The notes under the pieces: generated by a model
Seen by the model: the letters and a program-made list of their open reading frames with translations, nothing else
The model's database searches: none
What the model was told of the DNA's origin: nothing
In this document: piece after piece, positions 12,380-23,599 of the stretch
How the letters are laid out: every line of letters starts with the position of its first letter
Numbering within the stretch: position 1 is the first letter of the stretch
NCBI GenBank assembly: GCA_003427395.1
Contig: BFEA01000025.1
Location: 2,872,842 to 2,917,026 of the forward strand
From: Chara braunii
Taxonomy: Eukaryota > Streptophyta > Charophyceae > Charales > Characeae
Direction: 5' to 3'
DNA: 44,185 bases
Translations under genes and position numbers: made by a program

Positions 12380-12760
12380 CTAAACCGTTCAATTGTGTTT
12401 TGGATAAACGGGTTGGTGTCGCAACTTGGAGGACCGTCTGGGGCTGATGCTCTTCGCCCGGGTCGTGATCTGTTCATCTCTACTGCGTTTTTTTAGCCAT
12501 CTTTGCGAGACCCTCAGGCGATTTAAGATTTCAAGGCCCTCTCACGCAAGTCGGAGTGCACCTCCCTTGTATCTGAGAGACTCAATGACATCTACTTCTA
12601 CCCTTCTTACCCTAAGTCTAGTCTGATTGGTTCTGAGAGGAAGGCGGCATGCGAGATTGCAACCTGTAGGACTGCAGCAAAACCTTGTGGGAGGTCAACC
12701 CACCGATTGCGGGAGCTCTGTCGGAGCCCAGGCGGGGTTCTGGAGGCAGTGAGCACTCAG
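12380..12760 (+). mobile_element. Element X protein-like module, decayed
   Basis: It is similar to the reverse complement of 19910-20260 for about 350 bp. The similarity is clearest over a short coding-like stretch translating to THRLRELCR in both (12640-12740 here). This copy needs frame changes and has a stop upstream. It lies just before a stem-loop array (13086-13486), as in the minus-strand copy. Function unknown. Confidence 0.5.
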
Positions 12761-12989
12761 GTATAATCTTGCTTTACTCGTGTGATCCAGTATTCCCCTA
12801 AATCTACTACCTTTCTGACCGAGACTATGATAAAGACTATTTATTTTAGACTTTATATTGTTTATACTTTATTTTCTTGAACCATTGTAAACTGAAAGGA
12901 ATGGATTTGTGTGAAAGTCAGATATTTGATCTGTTTGAAATAAAAAAAGGAAAAAGGGGGAAGGCGTGAGGAAGACGTTTTGCATGCGT

Positions 12990-13486
12990 TTGATCGGGTC
13001 AACCCAAGGCTGGATCCCTCTAAGTTGAGTGGGTTCAACACTATGTTTTATTTTTGTTTGTCGGGTTGAATGTGTGACCTTTTAGGACTGGGCCTATCCT
13101 AAGTTGGACGGACTAGTCGTTGTTTCTTTTAAGGGTTTCTGAACAGGAGGACAGACACCCTAAGTTGAGACGACTCAAAATCCTGATGTTTTTTTGGGTT
13201 GCTGAAAACAGAGACGAACACCCTAAGTTGGGACGACTCAGGATCCTGATGTTTTTTTGGGTTGCTGAAAACAGAGCTGGGGATATTCTAAGTTGCATAA
13301 ACCCAGTTCTGTATGTTTTTTCTTCTGAGGGGGACAAAGGCATAAGACTAAGCGTACCCCTAAGTTGGGGCGGCTTAGTCATGAGCTGTGAACTTAATAG
13401 TCAACCAAAGTATAAAATTTGATACATATATTATATGAACTTATATTATCTGGCAGACCGGGCACCCTAAGTTGGGAAAGCCAGTC
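12990..13486 (+). repeat. Stem-loop array 2 (about 8 units)
   Basis: Units with loop TAAGTT recur about every 65 bp. Best stems: GACTGGGC/GACTAGTC (13086-13093/13111-13118, 7 of 8), GAGCTGGG/CCCAGTTC (13274-13281/13302-13309, 8 of 8) and GACTAAGC/GCTTAGTC (13346-13353/13373-13380, 8 of 8 Watson-Crick). Units near 13008, 13150 and 13215 are degenerate. The 13456-13486 unit has 6 pairs plus a bulge. Two middle units also share a GATGTTTTTTTGGGTTGCTG spacer duplicated at about 65 bp. Confidence 0.85.
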
Positions 13487-13489
13487 AGT

Positions 13490-14735
13490 AAGTCAGGTTG
13501 CAGAGACACCACGAGTGCGCGCTAGCTGTACTACCGGCACACAGTGTGTGCACAGCGCACGCACTGCGTAAGTCAATCACGCACCGCAAATACACAACAT
13601 CCGTGCTCAACGATCGGTAGGAAGCAACCCCCACTTATTCCACACCTTGAGGTCGCAAGACCGTACTTCTTGAGCGATTGCGTGTATGGACGACCCACCG
13701 ATCCTTCGCTCTGCAACTTGCTGCAGATTTTCGAACTGCAAAACCACTATTGGGGCCGGACAGCCGAAAAGAACAGGACTGTACTGACGTTGTTTGATGG
13801 AAAGTCGAAGTAACGGAATTCAGAGTTTATCGAGATCGCATGCTCATCAACACCACAATCGTTACTGTCCCCCTTTGTCGTGGCGCTCAATGCCCGGACT
13901 ACAGTCGTACTATTGCCATCTCCTAATTGTAGCAGTAAAACAGGTTGTGGCCCTCAACAACAGCAACCTTATAAGCCCACTGAAATTGATACCACATATG
14001 CAATCCGTGTTGTGAAGACAACAGATTCTGGTAGCGGCTCATGAGGCAAGAATGGACTTAGTAGTGATGAGTCCACAACACCTGAGCACAACAGTTAGAC
14101 AAAGCAACAACGTCCAACTCACGAGTCTCACAATCGCAGTATCATAACCATACGCAACACGTACAACACTTTAGACAAGTTGCACAGTCTCACGCAACAA
14201 CAACGCCTGATCGCACGATCAGTGATACCGCGATGCCTCAACGGTAGGCCAATACTGCTAAAAAATAGCAGCCGAAGAGGTAAGTATGAAGCGACCACGA
14301 CTACGGACTCCCCCACGACCTCTACCAAAGGTAAGCTGGCACCAAATCTTCCGTTAGAACACGGGAAGATGCACTGCTATTTTATACCTATTTCTTCCTG
14401 TGTGCAGCATCCTCATGCCTGGCTCATCCACTTTCTCTCTACCTCCGTTCGTCTCATGCACGTGCACATGCCCCGGTCTCCTTCACACTTGTTCTTTCTC
14501 ACGTTGTCTCCTCCTGCTTCGTTCATACACTTTTACTCCTGCTACGCACGCACAGAGACCGTATCCAACTTCGATCAACGTATACCTTATGCTAGGACAC
14601 GAGAGGACATACCCGTCCATTCCCCATGCCACAATGTTCATATGTAGCAAATGGGACTGATTTTACTCCCTGAACCTAGCTAGGTGCAAAGCGTCCAGGT
14701 GCAATATTGTGCACCCGGCTCCACTTGATCTGGTC
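13490..14735. other. No gene recognised
   Basis: Several 70-155 codon ORFs occur on the plus strand but none has domain features, biased codon use or homology within the window. Treated as non-coding. Confidence 0.4.
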
Positions 14736-14737
14736 GG

Positions 14738-14740
<3 letters not shown>

Positions 14741-14832
<92 letters not shown>

Positions 14833-14907
14833 NNNNNNNNNNNNNNNNNNNNNNNNNNNNNNNNNNNNNNNNNNNNNNNNNNNNNNNNNNNNNNNNNNNN
14901 NNNNNNN

Positions 14908-14983
<76 letters not shown>
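14741..14983 (+). repeat. (TC)n(AC)n microsatellite with assembly gap
   Basis: (TC)n at 14741-14772, (AC)n at 14773-14832, 75 Ns at 14833-14907, then (CA)n to about 14983. The true repeat length is unknown. Confidence 0.98.
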
Positions 14984-14984
<1 letters not shown>

Positions 14985-15788
14985 CTTCAAACAGCATCAC
15001 TCGAGAGGTCTGGCAATTTCTCATGAGCGAACCCTCCGTTAGAACATGCAATCGATACGTGCCCCACTTCGTCCTCTCTTCCAAATACGCATTGAGAGAT
15101 GAATCTTCCCCTAGAACAATGGGACGATACACCCACTGCAAATGCCAACGGCCCGTTGTCGCTCCAGGTAAACACGAAGAAAAATGGATACTACCTCTGC
15201 AAGGTGGTTATCCGTTGTTCTCCCCCCTCTATCCTAGATGCTCGTCTTCCCTACCTTTCACCTTCTTCATCGACCATTTTACTCCTTCTGTCGTTGCACC
15301 CTTCAACTCTGAGGACGTTGCAAGATCGTTCAGCGGCTTGGGCTGGGTTCGCTTCGCCAGCTATCGCCTCGATGCCATGCCACATAAGAAGGCTACGATG
15401 GCCCGTGCCAAAGCCAGGTAAGCATTCTCCTCACTCCCACTTTTCAGAGTATCTGGCTGCCTCTCCCGCTAGATTCAGCCACCGTCACCCGCAATCGTTT
15501 TTCCCTTCCCTTCGTCAAGCTCCTGCCCTATGCGCCCTCACTATTCAACAGTTATATCGCCCTCGACAGTCTCTCGGGGAAACTGGACGGAGTCAACCTG
15601 TTTCAGCCCGCTCGACCGCTCTAAATAGCGAGGGGAACGAGTTAGTCAGATGTCCTTGCTCACAGTGCCTTGCTAGTCTTCCCTGCTATCATTCCCATCA
15701 TTTTAACAGATATCCTGAAGAATCACGACCAAGGGACGACCTCGAGCTGACCAGGCCCAGGCAAATCAGGAAAATTTGGCTTTAACCT
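14984..15788. other. No gene recognised; a long open frame of doubtful meaning
   Basis: An open frame of 228 codons (15099-15785, +) is the longest non-retroelement ORF without Ns here. It is rich in Ser, Pro, Arg and Leu and has no visible motif. I consider it chance or an unrecognised exon, more likely chance. Confidence 0.3.
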
Positions 15789-15798
15789 CAATCAAGTT

Positions 15799-15876
15799 CC
15801 ATCATCATCCAGATTCGAACTTGGGTCTGTATTTCAACAGTTCAATGGTGTACCCACTGAGCCAAGCTCTTGAGGT
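15799..15876 (-). pseudogene. tRNA-like sequence (SINE head or tRNA pseudogene)
   Basis: The minus strand has an A box TTGGCTCAGTGGG and a B box AGTTCGAATCT at tRNA-like spacing, with an imperfect T-arm stem. A CTGT..ACAG stem sits around a loop that would read GAA as anticodon. The D-stem is mismatched and no clean 7-bp acceptor stem is seen. It is a degenerate tRNA or the pol III promoter of a SINE. Confidence 0.55.
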
Positions 15877-16034
15877 CCATGGCCGGTCCCGACATCGGTA
15901 CTGGGTCGTTGTCCCCATATGGGACAAAATAAATAAAATTTAATAAAGAGAAAATGGTGATGGGGGAAGGAAGGACCCACCGGGCCGCTGGTACTTCCCT
16001 CAACCCTGTCGGTCGGGCCCGCAATCAGGACCGA

Positions 16035-16200
16035 CAGCAAAAGTCAAAGGGGATAGTCCTGTAGGACCCTCAACCCCTCGACTTTCGCTCCTCCGCTCCG
16101 CAGCTCCATCGTCGCCAGCAGCTGGCCTCGATCCCCGTATCTTCGTAGTGTCAGTCCAAAGTCGTTGATCCTCGTCGTCGAAGGCAGAGAAAAACGGAGG
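16035..16200 (+). repeat. Dispersed repeat shared with 22983-23130
   Basis: GGGGATAGTCCTGTAGGACC..TCAACCC here matches GGGGATAGCCCCGTCGGGTC..TGAACCC at 22995. A downstream CCTCGATCCCYGWATCT block also matches. Both copies lie a few hundred bases before a stem-loop array. Confidence 0.55.
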
Positions 16201-16367
16201 AGTAAAAAGCGGGTTGGAGACCTACTTGTCCGCGGGTGCGTTTGCTAATTTTTAGTAGTAAAAGTAGCGTGAGGTCAGCCGCGGTACCAGAGGACTACCC
16301 AAGTAACGAGGGCGCGTATAAGGAAAAAGCGACAAATGAAGAATATAAAATGAAGTTAACCCGGACA

Positions 16368-16803
16368 GACTGAGCGTACCCTTGAGTTAGGACGGTTCGG
16401 TTCTATGCTCGTGATAATACAAAAGAGGCAGAGAGTTAATATAAATCTTATTTTATTTTCCCTTTTAAACACAAGGCAGAGTTGGATGTCTCCCTAAGTT
16501 GAGTAGGTCTGACTAACTGCCTAAAAATAGAGAAAGTTGTAAAGTTTGTGTTGAGTATTTATGGTTGTTTAAACTGTCGTTGCGGAGGCTAAGCGTACTC
16601 CTAAGTTGGGGCGACTTAGTCATACGCCGTTTGTACTTGTTCAGGCAGATCGGGTGTACCTTAAGTTAGGGCGGTCTGGTCACATTGCCTTATGTAACTT
16701 AAATAGTTTAGGCTAACCAGGCGTACCCCTAAGTTGGGGCAGCCTAGCGATATGCCCTTGTCGTTGATGTTATGTAGGTTGGACGTACCCTTAAGTTAGG
16801 GCG
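16368..16803 (+). repeat. Stem-loop array 3 (6 units)
   Basis: Outer stems: GACTGAGC/GTTCGGTT (16368-16375/16395-16402, 8 of 8), AGTTGGAT/GTCTGACT (16480-16487/16507-16514, 8 of 8), GGCTAAGC/ACTTAGTC (16587-16594/16614-16621, 7 of 8), GATCGGGT/GTCTGGTC (16648-16655/16674-16681, 8 of 8) and AGGC/GCCT extended by GCT/AGC past a bulge (16712-16748). The last unit (16777 on) loses its right arm where the minus-strand element X copy begins at 16804. Confidence 0.88.
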
Positions 16804-18149
16804 GTGTCGAGCGCATCAGTTCGGCACCGCACAGGGCAGCGCGGGACCCTCCCAACCCCGTCACGCAAGAGTTGGTCTAAATCCTCGTCGCAAATATACA
16901 TGGAGCTTCCGCAAGCCGCTCCGGCCGAGTGCGCCAGCCATACCTCCCGCGAGCCCCTACGACAGGATAGGGCCTACTCGAGGCACGACTTACCTCCACC
17001 TTACGGGAGCTGTCACCTCCCTTTGGTGGGTGTATCCCCGCCGAGCTACCAGTCCACAGTATGAAAGCTGATCAGTTACAATCGCAGAGGTGGACCAGTC
17101 GAGGGCGTTTCTCGTTCGCTGTAGCATAGGGGGTCCGCGTGGTAATACGCCTCTATCGAACCCGCATGCGAGCCGACATCTTGGGGGGTTGAGGTCCCAA
17201 GCGCAACTCGTCGCCGGTCGACCAGGACGCATCCCACACGCCACATGCCCTGGAGACCAGCTCCATCATCTAGGTCCTGGAGATAAGTCAAGGGGTTTGA
17301 CTTTGACGGCTGCCACGGACTACAACGTCCAACTATAAAATTATAAAAAGCAAGGGGTAAAAAGGGATCTCCCTTTTCTCTCAAACACACGATCTGTTTA
17401 ACCCCTACGTGTGGTTCTAGTAGGCCGCGCGAAACACTCAAGACATATATATATATATCACATAAATATAAAGGGTTATTAATATAGGACGATCACTTCT
17501 CACAGTCACAGTGGGCCTCCTCTCAGCCATGTATATATGTGTGTAAGCGCAGGCATTCAAATCCAAAGTCCGAATCACCAAACATACTTGCAATCACATC
17601 AAAGATTCAACTAAAACGTCTACGCACTACACGGGGTCAACTTCGACCATTCTCAGCACTCACACCCTTTGCTTTTAGCTATACAAGTCTCACTCTTTGT
17701 GCAACTCTCAAAATAAAATACTCAGTACTTTTCTTTAAATGCCTATTCAAAATAAAGTCTGGGGGAAAACACAACAAAACAGTTCAAATCATAAGACTAA
17801 AGCCTTTAGGTTGAGTGGCAGGAGTGGATTGGAGTTGAATCGTAGACCGACGAATCGACAACCGACCTGTTATCAGTGATAACAGAACATGATCCTTGTA
17901 AGATCAAACTGAATTTAGTTCCGATCCTGAATCAATCGATCAAGAAAATCTGTAACACAAGACATGCCAATCCCCAAACTAAATCTATAAGTCCATGGAC
18001 AATAATCCTCATATCACGATTTCACTTAACTAAGCCTAAGTCTACCTCTACGCAAGTGTCAAAAAAAAGGTAGAGCCTGACAGAATCTCCTCTATACTGA
18101 GTGAATTTTTCAGAATTGTCACCTGTCAAAATATAATCTAACTCCTTTA

Positions 18150-18430
18150 AACTAAGGAAATTTCGGTAGCGCTTCCCGTAGGAGAAGTGCCCTTTCAGAA
18201 TTTATATCAGCCTAAATATGAAAACATAAATAATCTTCAACCTTCCAAAGTCAAATTTTGTCTAACTCCCTGAATTAACAAAAATTTGGGCAACACTCCA
18301 TTTATAAAATGAGACTTCCCAGATTTTTACTAAGCCGTATAAAACTTAGGCAAGTTGAACTTTGAAGAGTCAAAGTTGACTAACTCTTTGAATTTGCAGA
18401 AATTTCGGCAGCGCTTCTCGTAGAGAAAGC
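18150..18430 (+). repeat. Three GGCAGCGC-type motifs, about 115 bp apart
   Basis: GAAATTTCGGTAGCGCTTCCCGTAGGAG, AAAATTTGGGCAACACTCC and GAAATTTCGGCAGCGCTTCTCGTAG-like words each follow an AACTCYYTKAA box. The same motif occurs inverted at 24340-24540 in copy C, and in plus orientation in the retrotransposon leader (41978, 42550, 42730). Confidence 0.75.
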
Positions 18431-18739
18431 AACTTACCAAAATTTATACAAAGCCAAGTATAGCAAAAGATCCCAGAAAGTGCGAGAATTGATCTAAGTA
18501 AAAAAAACATAGCTAAAAAAATGCAGGAATTGAAACTAACTCCTATGACTCTAGCACGTGGCGAGCGACTAAAGCAACTACCTATCAAACTGAAACTCGG
18601 ACTAAGTAGTAGCCTCACTCAGTCACATGCAGACAAAACCACAAAGGTAAATACTCTCACTATCCCAAATGAACTTATCAAACAATAATTCATAGTCTCA
18701 CATTGATTTATCCCTTTAAACCCTGCTTACATAAGACGT

Positions 18740-19640
18740 AAAGTCAGGTCACCCAAACTTATGGGACATGCCTAATTTAGCCAAGGTATACATAAACACA
18801 GGGCACAACAACTTTTCTCCTCTTTGGGCATATGACTAGGCCATTATAGTCGCTCTGAATTCTTTAAATAGCCAAGTTATATATATATTTCTGAACTTAA
18901 TCTTCAAGGTGGGCGTAGGACTGAGCCATTCATCTTAGAAACAATGCTCAGCCGACCCAAGTTACCCTCAGTTATACTCTTAATTAATACTCTCTTCAGT
19001 TTGTGATAAGCTATAGTCAGGCCACCCAAACTTATGGGACCCTGCCTGACTAGCCTGTTCATAGGTAAAAGTAGTAATAAAATACAGTCAAATTATAACC
19101 TTTGGGTTCTAGCACGTGCGAGGCTTTGAGCCAGACCATCTGAACTTACAGAACAGTCTAGCTCTCTGCCTGATTCGTTCCTCTCTGATTCACCTTGTGC
19201 GTGGCATTGGGCTAGACCACCTAAACTTATAGAATGATTTTCCCTTTGCCAGATTACTTTCTCAAAATAAAAGCAGGAAAAGGCCGAGTCACCTAAACTT
19301 ATAGAATGACTCATGCCTCCTCGTTCAGAACCAAATAAACAAAAAAAACCCCACAATAAACAAGGCAACTAAAGCACTTGAACTTACAGAATGTATTTGA
19401 TCCCTGAAAAGTCAATCACAGTTAACCCTCACAAGTCGTAGCAACCAGACCACCTAAACTTATAGAATGACCTGATTCTCAAAGCAATCCCATAGCACTA
19501 GGTCTCCCCAAACTTATGGGGACTTCCCAGCCTCGAGAGCAATTAGACCACCTAAGCTCATAGAATGGTCCGACGCTCCACACAATCCAAAATAAACATA
19601 GACTGGGTCTCCCAAACTTATGGGGACTTCCCAGCCTTTA
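18740..19640 (-). repeat. Stem-loop array inside element X copy B (about 11 units)
   Basis: Read on the minus strand, loops TAAGTT sit in short inner stems (CCCA/TGGG, CTA/TAG, CTG/CAG). Outer stems, as plus-strand arms: AGTCAGGC/GCCTGACT (19015-19022/19044-19051, perfect), AGCCAGAC/GTCTAGCT (19129-19136/19156-19163, 8 of 8), AACCAGAC/ACCTGATT (19443-19450/19470-19477, 8 of 8), GACTGAGC/GCTCAGCC (18919-18926/18946-18953, 7 of 8), and a 7-of-7 stem near 19600. Units near 19212 and 19365 have decayed stems. Confidence 0.82.
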
Positions 19641-19908
19641 TGACCCAATCAAACTCTAAAGCAATACTGCCTTCCTCCCATCCTTCCCCCAGATGCACCC
19701 TTTTTTGTTTCACAATCTGCTTTCAGTCAAACAACAAAATTGAAACTGAAATTCTGCACACATTCCTTTATTTAAGTCTGCTTGTATCCTGAAAATCAAC
19801 TAAAAAGTCAAAGTAGGGATGCATGCAGTATACTTAGTCAAACATGCAATGGGCAATACAGATAGGAGCGATAATCTGGGTTTATAAAAGGAAAGCAATG
19901 GTTATCTT

Positions 19909-20199
19909 TCAATTCCCTGCCTTCAGAACCTCGCCTAGGTTTCGGCAGAGCTCCCGCAATCGGTGGGTTGACTCCCCACAGAGTCTTGCTGCGGTCCTAC
20001 GGGTTGCAATCCCGCCTACCGCCTTCCTCAGATCAGGACTAGACTTAGAGTAAGAAGGGCAGAAGATAAGGGGTTTCATACGCTCGAGATACAAGAAGGG
20101 GACAAACTCAACTCTCAGGAGAGGGCCTTGTTGCCTTGATGCTCCTGAGGGCCCCGCAATGATGGCCAAAACCAACAGCTTGGTCAAACTTGAAATCAA
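19909..20199 (-). pseudogene. Protein-like module of element X, unknown function
   Basis: A 96-codon open frame. Its C-terminal half (about residues 40-90) includes SSPDLRKAVGGIATRRT and STHRLRELCRNLGEVL, and matches a translation of 12600-12745 at the peptide level. The match crosses frame changes in the other copy. Basic, Arg/Leu-rich, no known motif that I recognise. It may be a remnant of an element-encoded protein. Confidence 0.4.
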
Positions 20200-20260
20200 A
20201 CTGCTGAATCACCCCTGTGACGACCCTCCAGTTCGCAGCATTAACCCCCTTCACAGTCTG

Positions 20261-22105
20261 GCTACTCCTTTAAGTCCCGGTACCTCTCCTTAGACCGATC
20301 GCCGCCACACAACAATCTGAAACGCAGGTAGCTTCACAGAATCTCAACAAGACATTGCACGTACAACACTTCGCGCGCGGCCGCAAGGTGCTGCAGCAGT
20401 CTACAGTAATAGCCTTCACACGCCACCAGACTCTGTACAACTATGCACAGTAACTAGTCACAACGGCAATCTGTTGGAGCAGTTAGCACGAGCGGGAACA
20501 ACGTTCGTGGTATAGCAGTAGGCTTATCTCAATGACAATCTCTCTCTTATGCAGCAGTAAAGCTGAAGGCCGGACCACAACTGCTCTCCTTTGCTCTCCT
20601 GACTGGTGACAATGGCAGCATATCAACCAACAGCTAACCATGCACCAGTCACCATGCAGGCCTTCAGCCTCACGGTCAGACTCATGCTGTCTCAATCGGT
20701 AGGATGAGTCGTGTACTGGTTACAGGTAGATTCCTAGTTCGCAGTTTTTCTGTAGCTCCGCCGTTCAATGGCCTGAACAACACATCGGCCAGCAGGTAAG
20801 TCCTTTCGGCCCTATACAGGGCTCCTGCCCCGCTGCAGCCCCATGCTCCTTCTACCGACAGAATGAGCAAAATCGAATGAATCTTCCGCTAGAAAGAGCC
20901 CAGATACATGCGTGCAGAGAGTTGGAGTAGTAATACTCCCATGTGAATGATGCCGGCGGTGGGCAGTAGCGGTAGGGATAGGAGACAGCAGGTAGCACGT
21001 CGGCTGGCACAGTAACGGAGACGCACTGAACAGCTGCGACCACCGAAGTGTCGTGTAGTCGCAATAAAAGAGAAAAGCATAGCACAGTCTCCGTTAAGCC
21101 CGCGACCTGCTGTTTGTCTCCGTGATCATCGATTCGTCCTGGCGAGGTAAGTAATCTCCACTTCCTTATGCTAACTCTGCACGCCACCCTTTTTCTGGCC
21201 CGCGGAGTGCAAATGAACCTTTCCCCGGAATATGGGGATGTGCACGCGCTTTACCTCCGTAGCTCACTCCTACCATAATATTCGTCGAATGTACCTGGCG
21301 CCAAACCACGCCTAGGTTCATTCACTTTCTCTTCACTCTTTCTTCCTCGACTCTCCCTCTCTCTCTCTCTCTGTGCAGTGTGGCTGGCTTCTCACTTAGA
21401 AACATCGATAGGATAAACAGGAACAAAATGAATCTTTCACAAAAAAAATGAAAAAGTACATTCGATATTACGAACGCTCCCTCTCCCCGTACGCAGCCCA
21501 CGCCTCACACGACACGTAAACTGCACCCTTATCGTGAGATCCGAGTTCGCCATGAAACTCGCAGCCTGCTAAAACTCCCAGCTAACACTCTAATTCGCTC
21601 GATTCCCTCGAAAACTGAGCGAAATCTCGTCTTCCACTCCCGCCATCATTCCTCCCGCCATAGCTCCCGCAGTCACTTTTCTAACTAACTTCATTTCTAC
21701 TAACTCTCTAGTAGTTTTGGCCGCAGATCTGGGGTCGTCAACCCCCAAAACCCCCGTTTTACTTATTTCCTCGCCCAAATCCGTCCATTAACGAGCGAGA
21801 AAACCCTTCTCCCTCCTCTTCGTTTTTGCTTCCTCCATAGCTCCGCGCGACTCGCTTTCTCATCTACCTGCTATCTTACTCTCCCAACAACCAAACATAA
21901 CCTACCATGTGACTCGCCCGGGGCCATAACCCCCAAAACGGATCTTCCCTCTCCAGTTTTTCATTAAGCAATGGGTGAGATCGACACTTCTCACCCTCGC
22001 CCCTTCTCATCCATCGCCATAGCCCCGGCGCACTGACTTCTCTTATTAACTCTCTTTATACTAACGTATCACTAAATCCGAATACATCATTCGATTCGCA
22101 GGGGG
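20261..22105. other. No gene recognised
   Basis: Moderate GC, short ORFs on both strands without motifs, and a (CT)n run near 21355. Possibly further decayed repeat DNA upstream of element X copy B. Confidence 0.4.
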
Positions 22106-22560
22106 TCAAGACCTCGGAATCGCATCCTTCCTCTCTCGATTCCGCCCAGGATCGAGAGAGCTACGTTCTCTTGACCGCGCTCGGCTCCGCCATCGCCCCG
22201 CTGTGTTCCAGCATGAACCTAGCCAGACCCGCGTCCGGGTTCTCTTCACCTTCGTAGGCCAGCTCCAACGGCAAAGTGAGAGCATATCGTACAACCCAAC
22301 ATGGCCCGCCGCATCCGCCCACTCGCTTGATGTTGGCGCAGCGCCTGGTAACAGCAAGTCCCACAGCGCCATCCGACCGCCTTCCACCTTCCTACGCAAT
22401 ACCTCGGCTCCGGCTCTCTGTCGAGCGACAGTCCGATTAAGTCTTACATTGCTATTTATGAGTCTGACGGCGATTTGCACAGCGGTGCCTCTGCGAGCTC
22501 GCTCCTTAGTGCCCCTGGCCCCATCCGCTTTCAGGCGCAGATCTTTTGTGGTAATAGCAC
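22106..22560 (-). pseudogene. Possible decayed coding region
   Basis: The minus strand reads coherently as a basic, coiled-coil-like sequence (RLINSNVRLNRTVARQ to KVEGGRMALWDLLLPG). A different minus frame then gives an acidic/hydrophobic stretch (LELAYEGEENPDAGLARFM) that ends at a stop near 22161. The change of frame suggests an indel in a former gene. I do not recognise the family. Confidence 0.3.
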
Positions 22561-22982
22561 ATATTCAAATGAAAACTTTGAAGTCCGAACAGGACGAGCT
22601 TCCCGTGGGCACACTCATACCCAACCTCTCCACCGCGAACGGTGGGGAACTGATGGTGCTCCTGCAGAAAGGCCCCCGCCGCTCAAGCTCCTTCAGGCTC
22701 GTGGGTTAAACACTCCCCGTCTCGTACGCACGCCGGACTCCATGGCCCGTATACCGTAACAATTAGGATAAAAGGATGCCGCTGGCATCCCAGGCGTGCG
22801 AGAGCCTGTAGGCCAGCCTAAGGGGGCGAGCGCTCAAGGTCCTCGACCGCCGTGACGACCTCTATATCTAGCGGCGTGCCTGAGTCAACGAGCACCGGAA
22901 CAAAATAAACAAAAATGTCTAGGCATTTTTAATCGTCTGACTATGTCGAATGAGGAAAAAGACCCACTAGTCCCGCCCTAAC

Positions 22983-23130
22983 TACGCCAATGGCAAACCC
23001 AAGAGGGGATAGCCCCGTCGGGTCCTTGAACCCGTCGGTCCACTCGCGTTACTTTGATATCCTCGCGTCGTCGCCGCTCAGTCTCGATCCCTGAATCTCT
23101 CCGATGAAAAGTTGACGGAATAACTAATAT
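22983..23130 (+). repeat. Dispersed repeat shared with 16035-16200
   Basis: It matches the GGGGATAG..GGGTCCTTGAACCC and CTCGATCCCTGAATCT blocks of the other copy. A perfect 9-bp hairpin CTAGACCCA-AGGC-TGGGTCTAG follows at 23133-23154. Confidence 0.55.
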
Positions 23131-23157
23131 GGCTAGACCCAAGGCTGGGTCTAGTTC

Positions 23158-23562
23158 TGTCGGACGCTCAAATAAACAAAAAAACTGCGCAACGCGCTGA
23201 CCTACCAGGACGTATTGAAATTCCATATTGTTGTTGATGTCGTCCTTCGTACGTACGCACAGGTCACAAATAAATACACCAATCAAGAGACGAAATCTTT
23301 TTAATCCTAACATAATCAAAAGAAAAAAAAAAAATTCTGGCCGGCGATCACGTCGACTCTTCAATCATCAACAAAATAAAAAGATCACGCGTGCCTCAAA
23401 TCTGCGCGCCCACACGCTCTTTATCCTAGTCAACCATCCAACCAACGTAAACCACAGACTCAGTCGCGCCTCGCGCGGTATATTTAAACTTTAACCCAAA
23501 ACTATTTTCTATCGTCTACAAAAACCAGGGCGGATACCCTTGTACGGGTATTCGCACCGACA
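23158..23562 (+). mobile_element. Family E repeat E3, solo-LTR-like
   Basis: A 405-bp unit bounded by TGTCGG and CACCGACA, with the internal box CGCGTGCC..CGCGCCCACACGCTCT shared with E1 and E2. It has a terminal inverted repeat ATACCC-TTGTAC-GGGTAT at 23534-23551. A stem-loop array starts 38 bp after it, the same arrangement as at 1-98. Confidence 0.6.
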
Positions 23563-23599
23563 ACGGTCCGGTCATTCGTCGTTTGCATTTGTTTAGGCA

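Larger units (their letters stand above)
16804..20260 (-). mobile_element. Element X, most complete copy (copy B)
   Basis: On the minus strand this copy carries, in order, the protein-like module (about 20260-19909), stem-loop units (19630-18740), GGCAGCGC motifs (three, near 18400, 18280 and 18165), the GATAACAGGTCGG box (near 17875), the AT-rich segment with GTGTGAG, GTCAAAGTCAAACCCC (near 17300), and the terminus GATGCGCTCGACA at 16806-16818. The plus-strand copies at 5487, 12380 and 23600 each hold a subset in the same order, which is how the order was inferred. No complete ORF is visible, so it is non-autonomous or decayed. Confidence 0.65.

Noticed and set aside
12990-13486. CRISPR-like array of regularly spaced repeats
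   Set aside because: Spacing is irregular, the 'repeats' vary in covarying arms, there are no cas genes, and the context is eukaryotic.
14676-15141. Minus- and plus-strand ORFs of Cys/Val or His/Thr repeats
   Set aside because: They translate the (CA)n/(CT)n microsatellite and its N gap.
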